Below are positions 7,351-13,240 of a stretch of 14,867 bases of DNA, piece after piece. The notes beneath the pieces are model-generated. The model saw only the letters and a list, made by a program, of their open reading frames with translations, ran no database searches and was not told where the DNA came from. The first letter of the stretch is position 1. Every line of letters begins with the position of its first letter. The stretch is taken from assembly GCF_910588665.1 (NCBI RefSeq), contig NZ_CAJUPR010000019.1:1-14867 (forward strand). The letters are read 5' to 3'. Origin of the DNA: an uncultured Brachyspira sp. GTDB taxonomy: Bacteria; Spirochaetota; Brachyspiria; Brachyspirales; Brachyspiraceae. The position numbers and the translations under genes are program-made.

Positions 7351-8352
7351 TCAGAAATTTTCATTAGTGGCAATATATAATTCTCCTTCAGAGTTTACAA
7401 TATAAGCTTCCTTATAATTAAAAGCTTTATTTGTAAAAAAGTCGGTGCCTAGTAAAAATGCCTCAGTTGATAAAGCGTCGGCTTCTTCCGCATTAGTATG
7501 AACTATGGTGGCAGATATGCTGCTGTATGCAGGATAACCTATCTCAGCATCTATTATATGATGATAATTAATTCCATTCTCTGTGAAATATCTTTCATAA
7601 TCTCCGCTTGTAACTATGGAGCTGTTTGTAACTTCCAGCAAAGCTAAATATCCGTTGGCATCATTTCTAGGATTTCTTATTGCAATAACCCAAGGTTTTC
7701 CTCTGCTGTTAAGTCCTTTAGCATAGGTATCGCCGCCGTAATCTATTAAATAATTTTTTATTTTATATTCTTCAAATACCGATTTTAATTTTTCTATTAT
7801 ATATCCTTTTCCATAAGATCCGAAATCAAATGTTAATGGTATTGATAATTTTAATATTTTATTATCATTATTTGTTATTATTGAAAGAGAGGAATAATCT
7901 ATATTTGACAGAGCTTTATCTATTTCTGTTTTTGAAGGAACTTTCTGATTTTCTTTTACGCCGAATCCCCAAAGCTCTATTAAAGGTCTTACGCTTATAT
8001 CAAATGACGGATTTAATTGAGAATATTTCAAGCCTGTTTCAAATATATGCGATATTTCATCAGATATTTCTATTTCGTATTTTCCTGATATGCTTTCTTT
8101 ATTTATTAAAGATATCTCACTTTTAGGATTATACGGATTTAATATATTATCTATTCTGTTTATTTCATTTGTGATGCTTTTTAGTATATTATCCATAGTT
8201 TTGTCTGATGTCTGCGCCGTTATATTAAGTATAGTATCGCTTATCATAACAGTTGAAGTTATATATTTTTCTCTGCTTCTGTAAAATAAAATTGCCGTTA
8301 TTAATGCTGCAGCTATTATCAGTATGGAAATATAAATATTCTTTTTCATCAT
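7351..8352 (-). CDS. apbE: ApbE-family FAD:protein FMN transferase, membrane-anchored
   Basis: ApbE enzymes move FMN from FAD onto a Ser/Thr of target flavoproteins outside the cytoplasm, with Mg2+. The 333-residue protein shows the family blocks in order: FDISVRPLIELWGFG (117-131), FDFGSYGKGY (175-184), YLIDYGGD (201-208), SSIVTSGDYERYF (244-256), YHHIIDAEIGYPA (263-275) and the metal-site block ADALSTEAFLLG (291-302). Residues 5-23 are hydrophobic. There is no Cys in a lipobox, so it looks like a signal anchor rather than a lipoprotein, whereas many ApbE proteins are lipoproteins. No flavinylation target such as an RnfG/NqrC or other FMN-binding protein is in the window. The ribosome binding site is GAG, 6-9 bases before the tandem ATG codons; either could serve. 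Confidence 0.93.
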   Translation of the reverse strand: MMKKNIYISILIIAAALITAILFYRSREKYITSTVMISDTILNITAQTSDKTMDNILKSITNEINRIDNILNPYNPKSEISLINKESISGKYEIEISDEISHIFETGLKYSQLNPSFDISVRPLIELWGFGVKENQKVPSKTEIDKALSNIDYSSLSIITNNDNKILKLSIPLTFDFGSYGKGYIIEKLKSVFEEYKIKNYLIDYGGDTYAKGLNSRGKPWVIAIRNPRNDANGYLALLEVTNSSIVTSGDYERYFTENGINYHHIIDAEIGYPAYSSISATIVHTNAEEADALSTEAFLLGTDFFTNKAFNYKEAYIVNSEGELYIATNENF

Positions 8353-8473
8353 TTTAATCTCTTTGATATTAAATTATAGATATTTATTTTAAACCGTTTA
8401 TAAAAAATAATAGTAAAAGTAAAAAATATTTACTTATTATTAATATTATAATATATAAAAAATATGTATGATA

Positions 8474-8487
8474 AGTATTATAATACT
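8474..8487. repeat. 14-bp perfect palindrome in the apbE/PepSY divergent spacer
   Basis: AGTATTATAATACT is self-complementary. It lies about 120 bases upstream of apbE and 50 bases upstream of the -35 box of the PepSY-like gene. It could be an operator, but chance is not excluded in this A/T-rich spacer. The rest of the 277-base spacer (8353-8629) shows no gene. I found no convincing apbE promoter in it. Confidence 0.4.
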
Positions 8488-8537
8488 GATAAACTTTAGG
8501 TATTTTGTAAAAAAATGTAAAATAATCGTAAATTCTA

Positions 8538-8566
8538 TTGACATTGATATTTTTTTCTGATATACT
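8538..8566 (+). promoter_or_regulatory. Strong extended -10 promoter of the PepSY-like gene
   Basis: TTGACA (8538-8543, perfect) and TATACT (8561-8566, one mismatch) are 17 bases apart. A TG one base before the -10 box (8558-8559) makes it an extended -10 element. Transcription should start near 8573. This is among the best promoter matches in the window and predicts high expression. Confidence 0.8.
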
Positions 8567-8570
8567 TATG

Positions 8571-8591
8571 ATTGTAAAGATAATTTACAAT
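8571..8591. repeat. Inverted repeat at the PepSY-like gene's transcription start
   Basis: ATTGTAAA (8571-8578) and TTTACAAT (8584-8591) form a perfect 8-bp inverted repeat with a 5-base centre. It overlaps the predicted start site, the usual place for a repressor operator. As RNA it would form a 5' stem-loop. I cannot assign it to a regulator family. Confidence 0.6.
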
Positions 8592-8629
8592 AAGTTGTTT
8601 AAGTAAAAAGAAAATTAAGGAGATTTATT

Positions 8630-9061
8630 ATGATAAAAAAATTATTTGCTTTGTTAGTATCTTTGACAGTTATTTCAACATCAAGTCTGTTTGCCGATTG
8701 GATAGTTCCAGTTTCAGCATTACCTCAGAAAGCAAGGACTTTTATAAAAAGAGTTTACCCTAATGCGCAGATATGGAAAGTTGAAAGAGACGGAAGAAAA
8801 TTTGAAGTTGATTTGTCAAACGGAGCTTCTATAGACTTTTTGCTTAATGGAAACTGGCTTAATATAGACGGAGAATATAACGGAGTGCCTTTAAGTGTTT
8901 TGCCTCAGGCTGTTGCCAATACGGTTAGAAGAACTTATCCTCAAGCCATAATGATAGATGTAGAAAAGGAATGGGGCAATTATAAGATAAAATTAAATAA
9001 TATGATGGAGCTTTATATAGCGGCTAGCGGTCAGATAATTGGCCAGAAATGGGACGATTAA
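8630..9061 (+). CDS. Exported protein with two tandem PepSY-like (DUF2874-type) repeats
   Basis: A 143-residue protein with a clear signal peptide: two lysines, a hydrophobic core and a cleavage site probably after SLFA near residue 22. The mature part is two copies of one unit, each starting LPQ, followed by an amphipathic helix ending in YP and then a beta-strand region: about 31-80 (LPQKARTFIKRVYPNA) and about 91-140 (LPQAVANTVRRTYPQA). This is the pattern of small periplasmic PepSY-like proteins, which have no established enzymatic role and may bind ligands or inhibit other proteins. AAGGAG is close to the ATG. It has a strong promoter and its own terminator, so it is monocistronic and probably abundant. 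It is divergent from apbE, but no flavinylation motif is present in it. Confidence 0.85.
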   Translation: MIKKLFALLVSLTVISTSSLFADWIVPVSALPQKARTFIKRVYPNAQIWKVERDGRKFEVDLSNGASIDFLLNGNWLNIDGEYNGVPLSVLPQAVANTVRRTYPQAIMIDVEKEWGNYKIKLNNMMELYIAASGQIIGQKWDD

Positions 9062-9075
9062 ATATACATAGATTT

Positions 9076-9112
9076 AGAGATGCGGTTTTTTACTGAAACT
9101 GCATCTCTTTTT
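9076..9112. terminator. Strong intrinsic terminator between the PepSY-like gene and rsmD
   Basis: AGAGATGCGGTTT (9076-9088) pairs with AAACTGCATCTCT (9096-9108) as a 13-bp stem with one G-U pair and a 7-base loop, followed by TTTTT to 9112. It ends the plus-strand transcript. It also begins directly after the rsmD stop codon (9111-9113), so it can close the minus-strand transcript. Confidence 0.85.
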
Positions 9113-9668
9113 ATACATATTTAAATATTATTAATACACTATCTCCGTAAATTCTTATATCATATTTCATTATACAAGATACAGCATCATTAATATTTTT
9201 TATAAAACCTCTGTAATGATTTAATCCTAATTCTGCGGCTAGAATACCGTCTTTATTCAATATGTTTCTTTTTAATATATAATTTAAGGCATCATAATAT
9301 ATTTTTGAATGATAAGGAGGATCCAAATATATAATGTCAAATTTATCATTTGTTTTTTTTAAGTAGTCGCAGGCAGATATTCTTTTTATTTTATATAATG
9401 AATTATCATCTGCGAATATTTCTTTTGCATTTATAAATATAGTTTTTACAGCTTCTCTGTCTATTTCTATCATAGTGGCATGTTTTGCATTTCTGCTTAA
9501 AGCTTCAAAAGCAATAGCCCCGCTTCCCGAGCAAAGATCCAAAATAGTTTTATTTTCAATATCCAATACATTAAAGAAAGCCTCTCTAACCTTACTTTGA
9601 GTTGGCCTGAAATTTCTTTTAGGAGTTATGATTTTTCTTCCTTTTTTACTTCCAGATATAATATGCAT
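9111..9668 (-). CDS. rsmD: 16S rRNA (guanine-966-N2)-methyltransferase
   Basis: RsmD methylates N2 of G966 in 16S rRNA during 30S assembly, using S-adenosylmethionine. The 185-residue protein starts with the family's IISG..KGRKI segment, then RPTQSKVREAFFNVL (21-35), the SAM-binding motif I LDLCSGSGAIAFEALSR (43-59) and the catalytic DPPY (116-119). Length is typical. There is no strong ribosome binding site before the ATG. Only 21 bases separate it from the LiaF-like gene upstream, so it is probably translated from the same message. It ends in the shared terminator. A SAM-dependent enzyme at the end of a methionine gene cluster may be coincidental. Confidence 0.93.
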   Translation of the reverse strand: MHIISGSKKGRKIITPKRNFRPTQSKVREAFFNVLDIENKTILDLCSGSGAIAFEALSRNAKHATMIEIDREAVKTIFINAKEIFADDNSLYKIKRISACDYLKKTNDKFDIIYLDPPYHSKIYYDALNYILKRNILNKDGILAAELGLNHYRGFIKNINDAVSCIMKYDIRIYGDSVLIIFKYV

Positions 9669-9689
9669 AGTTACGCCGATAAATATACT

Positions 9690-10355
9690 CTATTTATAAA
9701 GAACTCTTATCTGAGCAAATGCGCAGCTTACATTTAAATAAAGTATTTTATCAGAGTTTCCCATAACAAAATTAGTTTCTCCGAAACTTACGCTGTCGCC
9801 TGTAGGCAGAGAAACGCTTCCGAATGCACTTGCGACTTTTATATGTACCCGTATTTTATCATCTATTAGAATAACTGTATCTGAAAAAACGGTATTTACA
9901 TCTATAGTTCTATTTCTGTATATTTCTAAATTTGATAAGTCTATAGTTTCAGTTTTAAAATATATGCTGTATTTTGTTTTATGTATGCCGTCTCCGACAT
10001 AGTATATTCCAAATATTATATAAACCCCTAAAAATATTATTATCATTCCTATAATCATTCTGAATATTGGAGTATATAATATAAAAGGCATATTAACATT
10101 AAAACAATATCTTATAAGTATATATATGCCCGAACATATAACAAATAATCCTAAAAGTATTTTAGATGTGTAAAAATTTCTTCCTATAACCATTGCGACT
10201 CCCCAAACTATCAAAAGAACCGAAACAATTATAGTAAATACGGGAGTATATGCTAATGCAGGAATATATATATGAAAAACATATTGAAGTAAGATATAAA
10301 TACCTACTAATATTACAATACTTCCTATTAGAAATCTTGAAAAAACTAATTTCAT
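9690..10355 (-). CDS. LiaF-like four-TM membrane protein with internally duplicated TM region
   Basis: The 221-residue protein has four hydrophobic helices (about 8-26, 38-57, 66-84, 96-117), then a cytoplasmic beta-rich domain (about 128-221) resembling the C-terminal domain of LiaF/YvqF-type cell-envelope stress proteins, with repeated short strands such as VNTVFSDTVILID and HIKVASAFGSVSLP. LiaF proteins restrain envelope-stress signalling in Firmicutes. No histidine kinase or response regulator is adjacent here, so that role should not be assumed. The membrane part is two copies of one 53-residue unit (6-58 and 64-116), each sharing GIYIL, a Phe, a Pro and YTPxF. AAGGA lies seven bases before the ATG. 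It lies 71 bases downstream of metX and 21 upstream of rsmD. Confidence 0.75.
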   Translation of the reverse strand: MKLVFSRFLIGSIVILVGIYILLQYVFHIYIPALAYTPVFTIIVSVLLIVWGVAMVIGRNFYTSKILLGLFVICSGIYILIRYCFNVNMPFILYTPIFRMIIGMIIIFLGVYIIFGIYYVGDGIHKTKYSIYFKTETIDLSNLEIYRNRTIDVNTVFSDTVILIDDKIRVHIKVASAFGSVSLPTGDSVSFGETNFVMGNSDKILYLNVSCAFAQIRVLYK

Positions 10356-10426
10356 AAAATATTCCTTAAAAGTTATATTTTATTATACTAACTTATAATA
10401 ATAAAAAAACAAGACTATTTGCAATA

Positions 10427-11557
10427 TTAAATATTTAAAAAATTTTTTACATATTTTGTCTGCTCAGTATTCTTGAGTAAAAAGGCATCATGCCCGTAAT
10501 TGGATTCTATTTCATAAAATATAGTATCCATATTTGAATGCTGATATGCAGCTACTATTTCAGCAGACTGAGTGCTTGGATAAAGCCAATCAGATATAAA
10601 AGATATAACCATAACCTTTTCTAAACTAATATTTTTCTTAAGTTTAATTTTTTTTATTTCATCTTTAACATCAAATAAATCCATAGCCTTAGTAAGATAT
10701 AAAAAGCTATTAGCGTCAAATCTGGCAGTAAACTTCTCCCCATTATAATGCAGATAATCTTCAACTTCGAAAGAAGGAGTAAAATATTTCAGAGATTTTT
10801 TCTTTTTTCTTCCGAATTTTTTTCTCATATATTCTTCACTCATATATGTAATATGTCCGAGCATTCTTGCCAAAGCAAGACCTCTGTCAGGACTTGACAT
10901 ACCGTAATATTTTCCTCCATACCATTCAAGGTCTCCCATTATAGCCTGTCTTGATATTTCATTAAAAGCTATTTGTATCGGAGAATGACTCATAGAACTT
11001 GCTATTATAATCGCTTTTTGCATCATATTAGGATAAGAGGCAGTCCATTGCAAAGCCTGCATTCCTCCCATAGAGCCTCCAACAACACAATAAAGCTTTT
11101 TTATATTCAAATAATCCAAAAGTATTTTCTGAACATTTACTATATCTTTTATTGTAAAAGTAGGAAAATCTGTACCGTAATATAAATTACTTCCAAGTTT
11201 TTTTGATGAAGGACCTGTAGTTCCCGAACATCCGCCTAAAACATTAGAACATATTACAAAATATTTATCGGTGTCTATTGCTTTTTTCTTTCCTACAAAA
11301 TTGCTCCACCAAGAAATAACATCGGCATCTCCTGTAAAAGCATGGCATACTAATACGGCATTATCTTTATTATTATTTAAATTTCCGTTTATTGTATAAG
11401 CTACTTTTAATTCATCTATGCTTTCTCCGTTTTCAAATTTGAATTTTTTATTATAATTAAAAAATTTTAATTTATTAGCTTCTTTAAGCATATTATCTTC
11501 TGTTATTTTTTCTTTATTTATACTTTTTTTTTTATTATATTTTTTTATATCCTTCAT
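10427..11557 (-). CDS. metX: Homoserine O-acetyltransferase
   Basis: MetX transfers acetyl from acetyl-CoA to homoserine, the first committed step of methionine synthesis. The 376-residue alpha/beta hydrolase-fold protein has the family's NVLGGCSGTTGPSS block (105-118), the nucleophile motif GGSMGGMQ (160-167, Ser162), the acid Asp323 in FISDWLYPS and His356 in YGHDAFL. Whether it uses acetyl- or succinyl-CoA is not settled by sequence alone; pairing with an O-acetylhomoserine-type MetY favours acetyl. A Lys-rich N-terminal extension of about 30 residues precedes the usual start of the fold. AAGGA six bases before the ATG supports this long start. It lies 71 bases after metY with no terminator between, so both should share the metY promoter and attenuator. 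Confidence 0.93.
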   Translation of the reverse strand: MKDIKKYNKKKSINKEKITEDNMLKEANKLKFFNYNKKFKFENGESIDELKVAYTINGNLNNNKDNAVLVCHAFTGDADVISWWSNFVGKKKAIDTDKYFVICSNVLGGCSGTTGPSSKKLGSNLYYGTDFPTFTIKDIVNVQKILLDYLNIKKLYCVVGGSMGGMQALQWTASYPNMMQKAIIIASSMSHSPIQIAFNEISRQAIMGDLEWYGGKYYGMSSPDRGLALARMLGHITYMSEEYMRKKFGRKKKKSLKYFTPSFEVEDYLHYNGEKFTARFDANSFLYLTKAMDLFDVKDEIKKIKLKKNISLEKVMVISFISDWLYPSTQSAEIVAAYQHSNMDTIFYEIESNYGHDAFLLKNTEQTKYVKNFLNI

Positions 11558-11628
11558 AAATAATCCTTAAATATATATGCATTATAAAATAGTCAGATAT
11601 ATTTTAATTAGCTTATTTTGTAAATAAA

Positions 11629-12924
11629 TTATTTATTTGCTATTCTCAAAGCCTCATCTAAATAATATAATATATCATCAATATGTTCTATTCCTATAGA
11701 AAGTCTTATAAAATTTTTGCTTATTCCAGCTTTTATCAATTCTTCTTCAGATAATTGAGAGTGTGTTGTTGATGCAGGGTGCGCAACTAAACTTTTAACA
11801 TCTCCAACATTAACCAGATGTGAAAATAATTTTATATTATCTATAAATTTTACAGCAGCTTCATATCCTCCTTTAATGCCGAATACAACCATTCCGCCGA
11901 ATTTATCCTTCAAATATTTACTCGCCACTGCATAAGAAGGGTCATTTTTAAGTCCCGGATATCTTACCCATTCGGCTCTTGCATCTTTTTCTAAAAACTC
12001 AGCTACTTTCATAGCGTTAGAAGAATGCCTGTCCATTCTAACGGCAAGAGATTCCGCACCTTGAATGAATATCCATGAATTGTCGGGAGATAAGCAAGCA
12101 CCCAAATTTCTAAGCGGCACCGTTCTCACTCTCAATGCAAATGCTATGTCTTTAAGTTCATCTGGCAGATCATAAGCCCATTTTATGCCATGATAATTTG
12201 AATCAGGTTTAGAAAACAGAGGAAATTTATCGCTTTGCCAATTAAAGGTTCCAGCATCTGTAATGCTTCCTCCAACAGCGCTTCCATGTCCTCCTATCCA
12301 CTTTGTAAGAGAATTAATGACAATGTCTGCTCCATGCTTAATTGACTGCAAAAGATAAGGCGTTGTAAATGTGGCATCTACCACAAGAGGTATTCCTGCA
12401 TTATGCGCTATTTTTGAAATTGCTTCAATATCTGTAAAATCCAGAGACGGATTGGAAATTGTTTCTATAAATATTAATTTAGTTTTATCTGTAATCGCTT
12501 TAGCAAAACTCTCAGGATTTTTAGAATCTGCAAATTTAGTATCAATTCCGAATTTAGGAAGTATTGCAGCAAATTGAGAATATGTTCCTCCATAAACATT
12601 GAATGCCGAAACTATTTCATCGCCTGCTTCGCATATTGTAATTATAGTATAGAATATAGCATTTGTACCAGAAGATACAGCAATAGAAGCTTTTCCTTCT
12701 TCCATAGCCGTAATTCTTTTTTCAAGAATATCTGCTGTAGGATCTCCAAGTCTTGTATATATGTAACCAAGCTCTTTTAAATCAAATAAATCTGCTGCAT
12801 GTTTTGAATTTCTAAAAAGATATGAAGTTGTTTTGTATACAGGTATTCCTCTGCTTCCGAATGGATCTTCAAAATCCTGTCCTGCATGCGCCGCCAAAGT
12901 TTCAAATTTTAATTCTCTTGACAT
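11629..12924 (-). CDS. metY: O-acetylhomoserine sulfhydrylase
   Basis: A 431-residue Cys/Met-metabolism PLP enzyme of fold type I. It replaces the acetyl group of O-acetylhomoserine with sulfide to give homocysteine directly. The PLP lysine is Lys208 in NSLTKWIGGHG. Asp183 in VVDATFTTPY would contact the pyridine nitrogen, and YTR (56-58) and SSGTNAI (84-90) are phosphate-binding segments. The length, about 430 rather than about 380-400, and the long segment between 220 and 290 favour MetY over cystathionine gamma-synthase or lyase. AAGGAG lies eight bases before the ATG. It is the first enzyme gene of the metY-metX unit and is preceded by a leader with a short Met-containing reading frame and a terminator, which suggests control by methionine availability. 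Confidence 0.93.
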   Translation of the reverse strand: MSRELKFETLAAHAGQDFEDPFGSRGIPVYKTTSYLFRNSKHAADLFDLKELGYIYTRLGDPTADILEKRITAMEEGKASIAVSSGTNAIFYTIITICEAGDEIVSAFNVYGGTYSQFAAILPKFGIDTKFADSKNPESFAKAITDKTKLIFIETISNPSLDFTDIEAISKIAHNAGIPLVVDATFTTPYLLQSIKHGADIVINSLTKWIGGHGSAVGGSITDAGTFNWQSDKFPLFSKPDSNYHGIKWAYDLPDELKDIAFALRVRTVPLRNLGACLSPDNSWIFIQGAESLAVRMDRHSSNAMKVAEFLEKDARAEWVRYPGLKNDPSYAVASKYLKDKFGGMVVFGIKGGYEAAVKFIDNIKLFSHLVNVGDVKSLVAHPASTTHSQLSEEELIKAGISKNFIRLSIGIEHIDDILYYLDEALRIANK

Positions 12925-12954
12925 TATTAATTCTCCTTAAAAAATATTAAATAT

Positions 12955-12984
12955 AAAAAAGCCGTCAAATTTAATTTGACGGCT
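12955..12984 (-). terminator. Intrinsic terminator in the metY leader (attenuator)
   Basis: On the minus strand a perfect 12-bp inverted repeat (12984-12973 with 12971-12960, one central base) with the G/C-rich end GCCGTC/GACGGC at its base is followed by TTTTTTATATTT. It lies 36 bases before the metY ATG and well after the metY promoter, so transcription must pass it to reach the gene. That position marks it as a regulatory terminator. It could not be only the comM terminator, because the metY promoter lies between it and comM. Confidence 0.85.
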
Positions 12985-13007
12985 GAAATTTCAAAATAAA
13001 AAATAAA

Positions 13008-13088
13008 CTATATTATGAATCCGTCATTATAAAACATGTAAATTTGCATGGGGCAAAACATTTTATTTACAACTAAGGTTATCTTCAT
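13008..13088 (-). CDS. Putative metY leader peptide (26 residues, Met-rich)
   Basis: A short frame starts with ATG at 13088 and stops with TAG at 13010-13008. AGGA (13100-13097) lies eight bases upstream, a proper ribosome binding site. The peptide begins MKITLVVNK and then has Met at 10, 14 and 18 and Cys at 12. The regular four-residue Met spacing just upstream of the antiterminator segment (codons 21-23) is what a sensor of charged Met-tRNA would need. The frame lies wholly within the leader, between the promoter and the regulatory terminator. It resembles no protein I know. A chance frame of this length is possible, but its ribosome binding site, composition and position make a real leader peptide more likely. 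Confidence 0.6.
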   Translation of the reverse strand: MKITLVVNKMFCPMQIYMFYNDGFII

Positions 13089-13102
13089 TTATGATTTCCT
13101 AT

Positions 13103-13145
13103 AATAATTATTAATTATATATATTATATATAATTAATAATTATT
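13103..13145. repeat. 43-bp A/T-only palindrome over the metY promoter
   Basis: Arms 13103-13123 and 13125-13145 are perfectly complementary over 21 bp around one central base. The repeat starts at the last base of the -35 box, covers the whole spacer and -10 box and ends past the predicted transcription start. It could be an operator, or a sequence that extrudes as a cruciform under negative supercoiling. Confidence 0.85.
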
Positions 13146-13150
13146 GTCAA
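13123..13150 (-). promoter_or_regulatory. Consensus promoter of the metY-metX unit
   Basis: On the minus strand a perfect TTGACA (13150-13145) and a perfect TATAAT (13128-13123) are separated by 16 bases. Transcription should start near 13116. Such a strong promoter upstream of a terminator fits control by attenuation rather than by weak initiation. The remaining 90 bases to the comM stop codon (13151-13240) hold only an interrupted inverted repeat (outer arms about 13162-13174 and 13218-13232), perhaps the comM transcript end. Confidence 0.8.
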
Positions 13151-13240
13151 TAGTAATTTAATTTTTACTTGTTTAAAAGCGCATGAATATCTTATATATA
13201 TTTTTTAAGCGATAAACAAACAGGAGTAAAAAGATAATTG

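Larger units (their letters stand above)
12925..13116 (-). promoter_or_regulatory. metY leader: probable peptide-dependent transcription attenuator
   Basis: The predicted 190-base leader contains, in order of transcription, a 26-codon reading frame (13088-13008), a hairpin over its early Met codons (outer arms 13070-13065 and 13043-13038, inner arms 13056-13053 and 13047-13044), a TGACGG segment (13026-13021) and an intrinsic terminator (12984-12955). TGACGG can pair with CCGTCA (12982-12977) in the 5' arm of the terminator, with a possible 4-bp A/T extension. A ribosome stalled on the earlier Met codons would leave TGACGG free to form this antiterminator. A ribosome finishing the peptide would cover it and let the terminator form. 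The arrangement is visible in the sequence; the mechanism is inferred. Confidence 0.65.

Noticed and set aside
7830..8284. Two plus-strand frames inside apbE
   Set aside because: Both lie antisense to conserved ApbE blocks and their Leu/Ile/Ser/Phe-rich composition is that of antisense A/T-rich DNA.
8630..9061. PepSY-like protein as a flavinylation target of the divergent ApbE
   Set aside because: ApbE targets carry a [S/T]GA[T/S] motif. The nearest segment, AASGQI near residues 131-136, lacks the required residues.
10380..10412. Promoter or terminator between metX and the LiaF-like gene
   Set aside because: A TATAAT and an 8-bp A/T hairpin are present, but the only -35-like box is 19 bases away and the hairpin has one nearly A/T-only stem. 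Read-through from metX is simpler.
10973..11185. Plus-strand frame inside metX
   Set aside because: Antisense to the nucleophile region of MetX, with no ribosome binding site and no plausible protein features.
12371..12780. Two plus-strand frames inside metY
   Set aside because: Both are antisense to conserved MetY sequence. The Cys/Ser-rich second frame is a by-product of the opposite strand's codons.
12925..13116. SAM riboswitch or T-box in the metY leader
   Set aside because: I see no T-box consensus (a GGGTGGNACCGCG-like segment) and none of the SAM-I core pattern. The leader is also occupied by a reading frame with its own ribosome binding site. A covariance-model search could still overturn this.
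13162..13232. Interrupted inverted repeat after comM as a terminator
   Set aside because: Arms of 8 and 5 bp with a two-base bulge are separated by about 43 bases. It is too loose to call a terminator.
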